64,000 nucleotides of DNA from an uncultured Prevotella sp. (lineage in GTDB: Bacteria > Bacteroidota > Bacteroidia > Bacteroidales > Bacteroidaceae), in NCBI GenBank assembly GCA_900315525.1, contig OMZO01000004.1, forward strand, positions 1-64,000. Reading direction: 5' to 3'. The translations under genes and the position numbers were made by a program. Positions within the stretch are counted from its first letter, which is position 1, and every line of letters starts with the position of its first letter. The notes below the pieces were generated by a model. It was given only the letters and a program-made list of their open reading frames with translations. It ran no database searches and was not told the DNA's origin. Below, piece after piece: positions 54,210 to 61,871 of this stretch.

Positions 54210-54850
54210 TCTACGATTTCCTCAAACTCATCAACATTATTGTCAAGCATCAGTTTGTATTCCGGCTCTATGTACTCGATTTCACCGTCGGTATCATACT
54301 GTCCATTTCCAATCATCAGTGTAAGTGGTGCATCGATAGAAACTCTATCCCCAGTAGAAACTCTTCTTCCACGACAGAGAATACCATATACCCAGTCTTT
54401 CTCACCTGAGACGAGCTGTGGCGGAAGAAGTTTGAAGCCCAATGCCATCAACTTCGCCTCGGCCTCCCTATAACTGCTATTATCCACTACATCTGGAATG
54501 GCAAATGAAGGTGAAGACGGAGAATTTATCGTTACATAGACTGTGTGTCCTTCCTTCACCTGTGTACCAGGACCAGGATTTTGAGCTAATACGCAATCTG
54601 CTGCAAGTCGCTTGTTATAACCAGAGTCACTCACTATAATGCGCAAACCACCTTCCTCAACTAAAGTACGGGCATTAGCATAGAGCATACCTTCAATTTT
54701 GGGCACCACAATACCTTCTCCATGATGAGTGTAGATTTCCAGTCCATATTTTACGCCCAGAGCTAATAGAAATATGACTATTACCATTGCCAGTAGATTC
54801 CCCCATAGGAATCCGCTTACAAACTTACCGAAGAATTCCTTTGCTTTCAT
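54206..54850 (-). CDS. PASTA-domain membrane protein
   Basis: A 214-residue protein from the start at 54850 (MKAKEFFGKFVSGFLWGN). Earlier in-frame ATGs at 54862 and 54901 lie at or before the predicted transcription start. A single transmembrane helix (about 14-35) is followed by two to three PASTA domains outside the membrane (IVVPKIEGMLYANARTLVEEGGL; FAIPDVVDNSSYREAEAKLMALGF). There is no kinase domain. PASTA domains bind peptidoglycan-like ligands in other bacteria, which fits the operon with ddl. The acidic C-terminal tail has no recognised motif. Confidence 0.85.
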   Translation of the reverse strand: MKAKEFFGKFVSGFLWGNLLAMVIVIFLLALGVKYGLEIYTHHGEGIVVPKIEGMLYANARTLVEEGGLRIIVSDSGYNKRLAADCVLAQNPGPGTQVKEGHTVYVTINSPSSPSFAIPDVVDNSSYREAEAKLMALGFKLLPPQLVSGEKDWVYGILCRGRRVSTGDRVSIDAPLTLMIGNGQYDTDGEIEYIEPEYKLMLDNNVDEFEEIVE

Positions 54851-54870
54851 CTCTTTTTGCATTTCTTCGG

Positions 54871-54902
54871 CAAAGGTAGTGCAAATCGACCGAAAAACCA
54901 AA
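54871..54902 (-). promoter_or_regulatory. Promoter of the PASTA-rluD-ddl operon
   Basis: On the minus strand TTTG (54899-54902) and TACCTTTG (54871-54878) are 20 bp apart, a full consensus match. It rules out the two upstream ATGs as the start of the PASTA gene. Confidence 0.75.
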
Positions 54903-54915
54903 AAAAGACCTTAAA

Positions 54916-54959
54916 AAAACAGAAAGAAGCAAAGATTATTCCTTACTTCTTTCTGTTTT
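54916..54959 (-). terminator. rpmH terminator
   Basis: AAAACAGAAAGAAG (54916-54929) and CTTCTTTCTGTTTT (54946-54959) form a perfect 14-bp stem with a 16-nt loop. On the minus strand it ends in a run of seven T. It lies 30 bp after the rpmH stop. Confidence 0.85.
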
Positions 54960-54989
54960 AACCATTTTTTCTCTCATGAACAACGGAAT

Positions 54990-55145
54990 TTACTTTCCGT
55001 GATGCTCATCAGAAACCGTTAACTTCTTACGACCCTTTGCACGACGTGCGGCCAATACGCGGCGACCATTCTTGGTAGCCATTCTCTCACGGAAGCCGTG
55101 CTTGTTTACGCGACGGCGATTGTGGGGTTGAAATGTTCTTTTCAT
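54990..55145 (-). CDS. rpmH: Ribosomal protein bL34
   Basis: A 51-residue basic protein of the large ribosomal subunit, beginning [20 protein letters not shown] and continuing with [20 protein letters not shown]. This is the bL34 signature in full. The C-terminal [12 protein letters not shown] is a slightly extended acidic-basic tail, usual in Bacteroidales. A CAAAAGTA (minus-strand TACTTTTG) -7 box is at 55192-55199, and a strong terminator follows at 54916-54959, so it is monocistronic. It is divergent from efp. Confidence 0.95.
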   Translation of the reverse strand: MKRTFQPHNRRRVNKHGFRERMATKNGRRVLAARRAKGRKKLTVSDEHHGK

Positions 55146-55248
55146 TGCTTTCTATTTAATTTATTTGTTATATTTCCATCGATTTGGGGTGCAAAAGTAC
55201 TCATTTCTTTTGAATTACGCAAGAAATATGCGAAATTTAGTGCAACTT

Positions 55249-55281
55249 TTTGTGTTTTTTCAAGATTTTGCACTAACTTTG
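55249..55281 (+). promoter_or_regulatory. efp promoter
   Basis: TTTG (55249-55252) and TAACTTTG (55274-55281) with a 21-bp spacer. The start codon of efp is 38 bp further on. Confidence 0.7.
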
Positions 55282-55319
55282 CACCCGAAAACGATACAAA
55301 AGTAACATTTTTAAGGTAT

Positions 55320-55886
55320 ATGATTAATTCACAAGACATTAAGAAAGGCACCGCCATTCGCATGGACGGTGGCATTTGGGTGTGCATCGATTTCCAGCAC
55401 CGCAAGCCAGGTAAGGGTAACACTATTATGATTATCAAGGTAAAGAACGTTTCTGACGGCCGCGTGCTGGAGCGCCGCTTCAACATCGGTGAGAAGCTGG
55501 AAGACGTAGTCATCGAGCGCCGTCCTTACCAGTATCTCTACGAAGATCAGTCTGGCCGCATCTTCATGAATCAGGAGACATTCGAACAGATTCCCATTGA
55601 CAACGAGCTCGTTATCGGCCACGAATACATGAAGGAGAGCGATATTGTGGAAGTGGTTTCTGATACTACTGATGGTACTATCCTCTATGCTGAAATGCCT
55701 GTGAAGACTGTGCTCCGCGTGACCCACTCCGAGCCAGGCATAAAGGGTGATACTGCAACTAACACACTGAAACCCGCAACGCTGGAGACTGGTGTAGAGG
55801 TTCGCGTTCCTTTGTTCATCAACGAGGGCGACCTGATTCAGGTAGATACCCGCGACGGTTCTTATCTCCAGAGAGTTAAGGAATAA
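55320..55886 (+). CDS. efp: Translation elongation factor P
   Basis: A 188-residue EF-P, the usual length. It relieves ribosome stalling at proline runs. The N-terminal KOW-like domain holds the exposed loop RKPGKGNT, with Lys32 at the position that is modified in many bacteria. The two OB domains follow, ending with the family signature around GDTATNTLKPATLETG and VPLFINEGDLIQVDTRDGSY. I choose the start at 55320 because the promoter lies at 55249-55281 and the family N terminus begins MINSQDIKKGTAI. A hairpin terminator follows at 55897-55922. Confidence 0.95.
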   Translation: MINSQDIKKGTAIRMDGGIWVCIDFQHRKPGKGNTIMIIKVKNVSDGRVLERRFNIGEKLEDVVIERRPYQYLYEDQSGRIFMNQETFEQIPIDNELVIGHEYMKESDIVEVVSDTTDGTILYAEMPVKTVLRVTHSEPGIKGDTATNTLKPATLETGVEVRVPLFINEGDLIQVDTRDGSYLQRVKE

Positions 55887-55896
55887 GTAATCTATT

Positions 55897-55930
55897 GTAT
55901 TGGCGGCTAGTTCCGCCAATACATATTTTT
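55897..55930 (+). terminator. efp terminator
   Basis: GTATTGGCGG (55897-55906) and CCGCCAATAC (55913-55922) form a perfect 10-bp stem with a 6-nt loop, followed by ATATTTTT. The next gene starts 13 bp later, so the glycosyltransferase may rely on read-through. Confidence 0.8.
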
Positions 55931-55942
55931 AAATGTAACACT

Positions 55943-56989
55943 ATGAAATACTCTATTATCATTCCTGTTTTTAATCGTCCTGACGAGGTCGATGAGTTGT
56001 TAGAAAGTCTTTGTCAACAGACGGTAAAGGATTTCGAGGTACTCATTGTCGAAGATGGTTCCCAGCACGATTGTAAGGCTGTTATAGGGAAATACACCGA
56101 CAGACTTGATATAAAGTATTTCATAAAAGCAAATAGCGGTCCTGGGCAGAGCCGCAACTACGGTGCCGAACGCGCCCAAGGCGACTACCTTATTATATTA
56201 GATAGCGACGTGGTGCTTCCCGACGATTATCTGCAAGCTGTTAATCAGGAACTGGCCCAAAATCCCACCGCAGCCTTTGGCGGGCCCGACGCCTCTCACC
56301 CCTCATTTACTCCGGTACAGAAGGCTATCAGCTATTCGATGACCTCATTTTTCACAACAGGGGGCATCCGAGGCGGAAAGGCGAAGCTCGACAAGTTTTA
56401 TCCCCGCTCTTTTAATATGGGTATCCGCCGAGATGTCTATCAGAAACTTGGTGGATTCTCAAAGATGCGTTTTGGCGAAGACATTGACTTCTCTTACCGT
56501 ATCGTAGAAGCAGGCTATCAGCCAAGACTATTCCAGGAAGCATGGGTGTGGCACAAGCGACGCACAGATTTCCGCAAATTCTTCCGACAAGTATATAATA
56601 GTGGGATTGCTCGAATCAATTTAGAAAAGCGCCATCCCGGCACTCTAAAAATCGTCCATCTACTGCCAACCCTCTTCACTATTGGCGTCATCGGCTTAAT
56701 ATTGCTTTTTGTTGGTGGCTTAATGATCAGCAGCTTCGGTTCTGTTCAGGTCAAGCCGCAAGGACAACTGCTCTGCCAGATGGCGTTACTCCCATTAGCG
56801 CTCTACGCCCTAATCATCTTCATTGACTCAAGTATCAAGAATAGAGATCTCTACGTAGGCCTGCTCTCTATTCCTGCAGCATTTGTACAACTGATGGGGT
56901 ATGGCCTGGGATTTATCGAGAGTTGGTGGAAACGGTGTGTCCGAGGGCAAGACGAATTTCAAGCTTTCGAAAAATCATTCTACAAATAA
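55943..56989 (+). CDS. Family 2 glycosyltransferase with C-terminal membrane helices
   Basis: A 348-residue GT-A enzyme. The start at 55943 (MKYSIIIPVFNRPDEVDELL) follows the efp terminator. The nucleotide-sugar domain shows VEDGSQ, NSGPGQSRNYGAERAQGDYL and the metal motif LDSDVVLP, with FGEDIDFSYRI near residues 170-180. Three hydrophobic helices occur in about 235-335. Such proteins transfer sugars to lipid carriers or surface glycans. The substrate cannot be told. No sugar-pathway genes surround it. Confidence 0.85.
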   Translation: MKYSIIIPVFNRPDEVDELLESLCQQTVKDFEVLIVEDGSQHDCKAVIGKYTDRLDIKYFIKANSGPGQSRNYGAERAQGDYLIILDSDVVLPDDYLQAVNQELAQNPTAAFGGPDASHPSFTPVQKAISYSMTSFFTTGGIRGGKAKLDKFYPRSFNMGIRRDVYQKLGGFSKMRFGEDIDFSYRIVEAGYQPRLFQEAWVWHKRRTDFRKFFRQVYNSGIARINLEKRHPGTLKIVHLLPTLFTIGVIGLILLFVGGLMISSFGSVQVKPQGQLLCQMALLPLALYALIIFIDSSIKNRDLYVGLLSIPAAFVQLMGYGLGFIESWWKRCVRGQDEFQAFEKSFYK

Positions 56990-57014
56990 AAAAACACTTC
57001 AAACTTAAATCTCT

Positions 57015-57701
57015 ATGGAAAAACTAAACATCAATCAATGGGCGGAAGAAGACCGCCCACGCGAAAAAATGGAAAGCCAAGGTGCCGAGTCATTAACCAA
57101 CGCTGAACTCTTGGCTATTCTCATTGGCTCGGGTTCCACCAAGGAAAGTGCCGTGGAATTGATGAAACGGTTATTATCCGACTGCAAAAACAACCTGAAC
57201 ACGCTCGGGAAAAAGACAATTCATGACCTTTGCCAATACAATGGGATTGGCAAAGCGAAAGCTATCAGCATCCTTGCTGCATGCGAACTCGGCAAACGCC
57301 GACAGATGGAGAATCCCGAGGAGAGACCTGACCTCGGCACTGCAACAAGAATATACAACCATATGCATCCGATCATGCAGGATCTCGACGTGGAGGAGTT
57401 CTGGATACTACTTCTCAATCAGCACTACCGCCTCATCAAGAAAGTCAAGATTTCACATGGAGGCATCACAGAGACTGCTGTCGATATTCGTATTATCATT
57501 CGCGAGGCCGTCATGGCCAATTGCACCATTCTTGCCGTCTGCCACAACCATCCTTCCGGAAATCTTTCTCCAAGCCGTCAGGATGAAGAACTGACGTTGA
57601 GCATCAAACGAGCCTGTGAACTGATGCACATTCATTTCCTCGACCATGTAATTATCACTGACGGACTATATTATTCTTTCAAAGAACAAGGCAAGTGCTA
57701 A
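57015..57701 (+). CDS. radC: RadC-family JAB/MPN protein
   Basis: A 228-residue RadC-type protein. The N-terminal helix-hairpin-helix-like part shows ESLTNAELLAILIGSG and LCQYNGIGKAKAISILAACELG. The C-terminal JAB metal-binding motif is HNHPSGNLSPSRQDEEL, with the His-x-His ... Ser-x-x-Asp arrangement complete. RadC was named for DNA repair but its role is not settled. It lies 25 bp after the glycosyltransferase gene with no clear promoter of its own. Confidence 0.9.
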   Translation: MEKLNINQWAEEDRPREKMESQGAESLTNAELLAILIGSGSTKESAVELMKRLLSDCKNNLNTLGKKTIHDLCQYNGIGKAKAISILAACELGKRRQMENPEERPDLGTATRIYNHMHPIMQDLDVEEFWILLLNQHYRLIKKVKISHGGITETAVDIRIIIREAVMANCTILAVCHNHPSGNLSPSRQDEELTLSIKRACELMHIHFLDHVIITDGLYYSFKEQGKC

Positions 57702-57754
57702 CAAAATACAAATAACCGACTTTACTGAAAAATAGGGGCAATTCATTGAATGGA

Positions 57755-57786
57755 TTTGCTTAAGCCAGCTTTTAGCCGTACCTTTG
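57755..57786 (+). promoter_or_regulatory. Promoter of the candidate small RNA
   Basis: TTTG (57755-57758) and TACCTTTG (57779-57786) with exactly 20 bp between, a full consensus promoter with no reading frame downstream before the hairpin at 57891-57926. Confidence 0.7.
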
Positions 57787-57791
57787 CATCG

Positions 57792-57930
57792 TCAAACAGA
57801 AAAAGTTCATGACGAGTTCTGAAGACGACAAATTAGGTTAGTAGTTTTTTCATACATAAATTAGGTTATTGTTAGTTTTAATTGGTTAGTAAGCATTTGG
57901 GGCGCAGTGATGCGCCCCAAATGCTTTAAA
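57792..57930 (+). ncRNA. Candidate small RNA between radC and the sufT-like gene
   Basis: A predicted transcript of about 140 nt with its own consensus promoter and an end hairpin but no ORF. Near the 5' end TCGTCA (57789-57794) pairs with TGACGA (57810-57815). The middle carries repeats of AAATTAGGTTA at 57830-57840 and 57858-57868 and a related ATTGGTTAGTA near 57881-57891. The end is a perfect 16-bp stem, AAGCATTTGGGGCGCA with TGCGCCCCAAATGCTT (57891-57926), closing a GTGA tetraloop. The T-run after it is short (TTT). I do not recognise a known RNA family; the alternative is an orphan promoter with a radC terminator. Confidence 0.45.
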
Positions 57931-57983
57931 AACTTCTATTTTTCTTGGACATATCGGGATTTATCCGTATCTTTGCAGCGATT

Positions 57984-58304
57984 ATGACACAGGAAGAAAA
58001 GTCTCAGATTGAACAACGGATCGTAGATATACTTAAAACTGTCTATGACCCAGAAATTCCCGTTAACATCTACGATTTGGGAATGATCTACAAAATTGAT
58101 GTGCATGAAGATGCCACCGTAGAACTTGATATGACCTTTACGGCCCCAAACTGCCCTGCCGCTGATTACATCCTGGAAGATGTGCGCACAAAGGTAGAGA
58201 GTTTAGATGGTGTAAAGTCCACGAATGTGAATCTCGTATTTGAACCCGCATGGGATCAAAATATGATGTCTGAAGAAGCCCAAGTAGAATTAGGATTTGA
58301 TTAG
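57984..58304 (+). CDS. MIP18/SufT-like iron-sulfur assembly protein (DUF59)
   Basis: A 106-residue protein from the start at 57984 (MTQEEKSQIEQRIVDILKTV). A TATCTTTG -7 box at 57968-57975 is so close that the transcript would be nearly leaderless, and it rules out the longer frame. The DUF59 fold is clear: VYDPEIPVNIYDLGMIYKID and FTAPNCPAADYI, with the conserved Cys in NCP. Members help assemble or insert Fe-S clusters. The lpxH gene starts one base after its stop. Confidence 0.85.
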   Translation: MTQEEKSQIEQRIVDILKTVYDPEIPVNIYDLGMIYKIDVHEDATVELDMTFTAPNCPAADYILEDVRTKVESLDGVKSTNVNLVFEPAWDQNMMSEEAQVELGFD

Positions 58305-58305
58305 G

Positions 58306-59070
58306 ATGAAGAACGTATATTTCCTCTCTGATGCTCATCTCGGATCACTGGCGATTCCGCATGGTCGGATGCAGGAACGAAGGTTGGTGCGATTCCTTGA
58401 CTCCATCAAGGAAAAGGCAGCAGCCATCTACCTATTAGGCGACATGTTTGACTTCTGGTACGAATATAGGTATGTAGTACCCAAAGGATATACGCGTTTC
58501 CTCGGTAAGATTTCCGAATTGACTGATATGGGGGTGGAAGTACATTACTTCACAGGCAATCATGATATCTGGGCCTATGACTATCTGGAGAAAGAATGCG
58601 GCGTAATATTACACAAACAGCCAGAAACCACAGAGATCTATGGCAAGATGTTCTTCTTGGCCCATGGCGACGGACTTGGCGATCCTGACAAGAAATTCAA
58701 AGTAATCCGTGCCGTTTTTCACTCCAAATTCTGCCAATGGGCATTTTCCAATCTGCATCCCCGTTGGGCAATGTGGTTTGGCCTGAACTGGGCAAAACAT
58801 TCGCGAATGAAACGGCCAGATGGTGAAGAGCCACCATATATGGGGGAGAATCGTGAGCACCTAGTGTTATATACAAAAAGCTATATTCAAGAGCATCCCA
58901 ACGTCGATTATTTCATCTATGGGCACAGGCATATTGAAGTGGATCTGCAACTGACTAAAAAAGCTCGCATGATCATCTTAGGAGACTGGATTACACATTT
59001 CACCTATGTAGTCTATGATGGCGACCACTTGCTGATGTCTCAGTATATTGAAGGTGAAAGCAAACTGTAA
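58306..59070 (+). CDS. lpxH: UDP-2,3-diacylglucosamine diphosphatase
   Basis: A 254-residue calcineurin-like phosphoesterase acting in lipid A synthesis at the inner membrane. The metal-site motifs appear in order: SDAHLG, LLGDMFDFW, TGNHD, LAHGDG and YGHRH. These fit LpxH of Bacteroidota (slightly longer than the 240-residue E. coli enzyme). I choose the start at 58306 (MKNVYFLSDAHLG), one base after the preceding stop; a start at 58297 would overlap that gene. The two are probably translationally coupled. The product would be lipid X. Confidence 0.88.
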   Translation: MKNVYFLSDAHLGSLAIPHGRMQERRLVRFLDSIKEKAAAIYLLGDMFDFWYEYRYVVPKGYTRFLGKISELTDMGVEVHYFTGNHDIWAYDYLEKECGVILHKQPETTEIYGKMFFLAHGDGLGDPDKKFKVIRAVFHSKFCQWAFSNLHPRWAMWFGLNWAKHSRMKRPDGEEPPYMGENREHLVLYTKSYIQEHPNVDYFIYGHRHIEVDLQLTKKARMIILGDWITHFTYVVYDGDHLLMSQYIEGESKL

Positions 59071-59088
59071 ATAATCACAAAAACAGAT

Positions 59089-60111
59089 ATGGACAGACAT
59101 AAGATCGTTACTTTCGGAGAACTGCTGTTAAGATTTTCAAAACTTGACCACTTGAGGCTGACTCAAGGAGATATGTTCACCAGTAAATATGGTGGCAGTG
59201 AAGCTAATGTCGCAGTGTCTCTTGCCACACAAGGAGAAAATGTAACCTATATTACACGACTCCCAGATACACCTGTTGGTCATGCAGGTGCTATGAACCT
59301 CGCACAATTAGGTGTTGACACCTGTCAAGTACTTTACGGTGGACAGCGCATCGGCACTTACTATTTCGAACCTGCTGCAGGCATGAGGCCACCAAAAGTC
59401 ATTTATGACCGTTCCAATTCCGCCTATTATGATCTGAAACCTGGTATGATTCCATGGAAAAAGATACTCAATGACTGTTCATATTTCCATGTATCAGGTA
59501 TCACAGCAGCAATTTCACAACAGGCTGCCGATGCCACCTTCGAGGCACTTGATATCGCTGACGAGCAGGGCGTTACAGTCTGTTTTGATATTAATTACCG
59601 CAAGAACCTGTGGAAATACGAAGGTGCCAATCCTCGTGAGACGCTCAGTAAGATGTTGTCTCGCTGTGATATGATGTTTGGCGATGCTGTAGAATTCGAT
59701 TGGCTAAGTCAGCATCCGCAACCACCATTTACTGCAACCGATTCAACTTTCAAAATGCAAATGGATGAGTATCGCGAATGGTTTGACGAGCTACATGAGA
59801 AATATCCCAGAGTTAAAAATTGGATGATGGGTATGCGCAATGAGGTATCATCGAAACATCACACCCTAACAGGACTGCTTTGGACAGAAGGAGAGCTACT
59901 TCAAGCGCCCATTATGGATATTCCTGACGTTGTCGATCCTGTCGGTGTAGGAGATGCCTTCATGGGAGGCTGGCTACATGCCATTAGATTGTTTCCCGAC
60001 AATATGCAAAAACAACTGAACTACTCCCTAGCTGCTGCTGCCTTAAAGAACACCATCCCAGGCGATTTCAATCTATCTACAGAAGAAGAGATCATGGCAG
60101 TTCTTGATTAG
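59089..60111 (+). CDS. PfkB-family sugar kinase (2-keto-3-deoxygluconate kinase-like)
   Basis: A 340-residue ribokinase-family enzyme. The N-terminal sugar site is GGSEANVAVSLATQG, and the C-terminal anion hole and catalytic base are in DPVGVGDAFMGGW (usually GAGDAF, here with Val). The overall pattern resembles 2-keto-3-deoxygluconate kinases of Bacteroidota, which phosphorylate the product of uronate degradation. It is 18 bp after lpxH. The last four codons lie inside a 22-bp-arm palindrome that also covers the end of the convergent CotH gene. Confidence 0.8.
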   Translation: MDRHKIVTFGELLLRFSKLDHLRLTQGDMFTSKYGGSEANVAVSLATQGENVTYITRLPDTPVGHAGAMNLAQLGVDTCQVLYGGQRIGTYYFEPAAGMRPPKVIYDRSNSAYYDLKPGMIPWKKILNDCSYFHVSGITAAISQQAADATFEALDIADEQGVTVCFDINYRKNLWKYEGANPRETLSKMLSRCDMMFGDAVEFDWLSQHPQPPFTATDSTFKMQMDEYREWFDELHEKYPRVKNWMMGMRNEVSSKHHTLTGLLWTEGELLQAPIMDIPDVVDPVGVGDAFMGGWLHAIRLFPDNMQKQLNYSLAAAALKNTIPGDFNLSTEEEIMAVLD

Positions 60112-60145
60112 TGTGGTGCAGATTGCACCACACTAATCAAGAACT
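60099..60145. terminator. Perfect 22-bp palindrome across two convergent gene ends
   Basis: Arms at 60099-60120 and 60124-60145 are perfect reverse complements around a 3-nt loop (GAT). The left arm encodes the last codons and stop of the PfkB gene; the right arm reaches the stop of the CotH gene (60144-60146). It should act as a bidirectional hairpin, although no T-run follows on either strand. Confidence 0.8.
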
Positions 60146-61853
60146 ATAACTTATCATACTCTGTTTTCATCCATTCCAAACGAGTATTCAGCCATTCTTT
60201 CATATCCTGAACCTCATTCCAATAGGATCCCCAAATATCATAATTCTTATAAGTATAATGATATAATGTACCCCACAAACCTTCATTCTCCACGACAGAA
60301 TAGTGGAGATATTGGGCTGATTCATTTATATAATTTAGGATATCATTCTTATGACTATAAAAATAACCAAACCGCTCTTTCAACTTAGCGACAAAGGCAG
60401 GGTCCTTCATCAATCTAGTGTACCATTGAGTTTCTGAAAGGAGGTTTCCTGAGGGGAATACCCACTTGATATAAGTATTGTTATTCTCCTTCACATTACC
60501 ATAAGCTATATCAAAGTCCCATAATGGCCCCATCTGCAGTTTACCACCCCTCTTTAGATTCAAATAAGTACTGAAATTGAACATGCAGTCCACATTCTTG
60601 GCTATCTCATGAATCAAATACCAATCTACAAAAGAATCCATATCCATATATTTCTGCCAGCCTTCATCAGGATCCTTAAAGTTAGATGAGAACAAAACAT
60701 TCTCAGCCTCTATCACAAAATCCCTCACGTATGTGTAGTTAGCATCACCATAGCCTACTCCATCTGGCTCCTTTATAACAAGATAAGGGTCAATACGCGG
60801 TGTTGAGAAATAGACATTTCCATCTTCACGGTCTGCCCATCTGTTACACTCCAAGATAAAGCCATCGTCACCTACTGCAACACGATGATTAGCAATCTTT
60901 ATCTTCTCACAAAGTAGATAGGTGCCTTCATGATGTCCATTCACGAATAGTTCTACAAAATGAGCTCCAGGCGTCCATTCAAGGTTACTCATCTTGCCTA
61001 GTTGAAAAGACAAAGAGTTACGTAGCATACTTTTATCCGAATAGTTTGGTATGAGTACCCACGACTTATCCTTATGTTCACCTAAGAGTGCGATTTTTTC
61101 GTCAAACTTTAGCCGGTAAGGTTTTTTGGGCTGTCCCCAAGAACTGTTGCCACGACCTTTGATATGCACAGGAGCCGACACAACGTCTCCAGCAGCTCGG
61201 GTTCTTACATCCTCAACAAGTCGCAAAGAGGCATCTAAATAATAGTCCTTTGAAGTAACCGTCTGTCTGCCAGCGATATCAATATAGAGAAATGGCAGAC
61301 CTGTAAACGCATGCACATACATCATATATGTAAGCGATTTCCGCGACGTATGGACAGTCAGCTCGACAGGCTTTGTAAAATCAAACATTGAGACACTACT
61401 CTCAGCTTCCTTTCCATCGATAGTAACAAGCGTACCATCGAAATTGAAGTGCGGAATAAGATACTTATCTTTCATTATCGAAGGCAGCCAAACCTCAATC
61501 ACACTATCACCAACTATCTCACCCTTCACATTCTGTGAGAGCAAGGTGTTTTCGGCTGCCAGGAACTCTATAGAGAGCAGCCTTGGCTCTGCCACCGGCC
61601 TCGTAGCATTCTCTAGTGCTTTCAGTTTATTGAGCAATTCCTCACCTTCTAATTTCAGGCGCGCATTCATCGCTGCAATATCCGCATTTCGCTTCGCCAA
61701 AGCAGCATTGGCTGCAGCCAGCTCGTCATTTTTCTTCTTAAGGGCTTCATTTGCCTTCTGCCGGCCATCAAGCCGTGTATAATAATCTGTGAGATCTTCA
61801 CTGCAAGCCGCAAAAGAAAACACCATCAGGAATAACAAAAACGTTTTCTTCAT
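60144..61853 (-). CDS. CotH-family protein kinase-like lipoprotein, apparently intact
   Basis: A 569-residue lipoprotein (start at 61853, lipidated Cys17). Residues about 28-85 form a coiled coil rich in Lys, Glu and Ala. A beta domain follows, then the CotH kinase domain (about 225-569). Its conserved sites are present: GRGNSSW (233-239), the lysine-bearing PYRLKF (Lys249), EGTYLLCEKIKI, FVDWYLIHEIAKN and WDFD (445-448). In the spore kinase CotH such residues bind ATP and metal. It may phosphorylate secreted proteins at the cell surface. Its gene follows a paralogue by 18 bp that has lost these sites. Confidence 0.8.
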   Translation of the reverse strand: MKKTFLLFLMVFSFAACSEDLTDYYTRLDGRQKANEALKKKNDELAAANAALAKRNADIAAMNARLKLEGEELLNKLKALENATRPVAEPRLLSIEFLAAENTLLSQNVKGEIVGDSVIEVWLPSIMKDKYLIPHFNFDGTLVTIDGKEAESSVSMFDFTKPVELTVHTSRKSLTYMMYVHAFTGLPFLYIDIAGRQTVTSKDYYLDASLRLVEDVRTRAAGDVVSAPVHIKGRGNSSWGQPKKPYRLKFDEKIALLGEHKDKSWVLIPNYSDKSMLRNSLSFQLGKMSNLEWTPGAHFVELFVNGHHEGTYLLCEKIKIANHRVAVGDDGFILECNRWADREDGNVYFSTPRIDPYLVIKEPDGVGYGDANYTYVRDFVIEAENVLFSSNFKDPDEGWQKYMDMDSFVDWYLIHEIAKNVDCMFNFSTYLNLKRGGKLQMGPLWDFDIAYGNVKENNNTYIKWVFPSGNLLSETQWYTRLMKDPAFVAKLKERFGYFYSHKNDILNYINESAQYLHYSVVENEGLWGTLYHYTYKNYDIWGSYWNEVQDMKEWLNTRLEWMKTEYDKL

Positions 61854-61871
61854 CTTCTCCATCGTTTTTAT

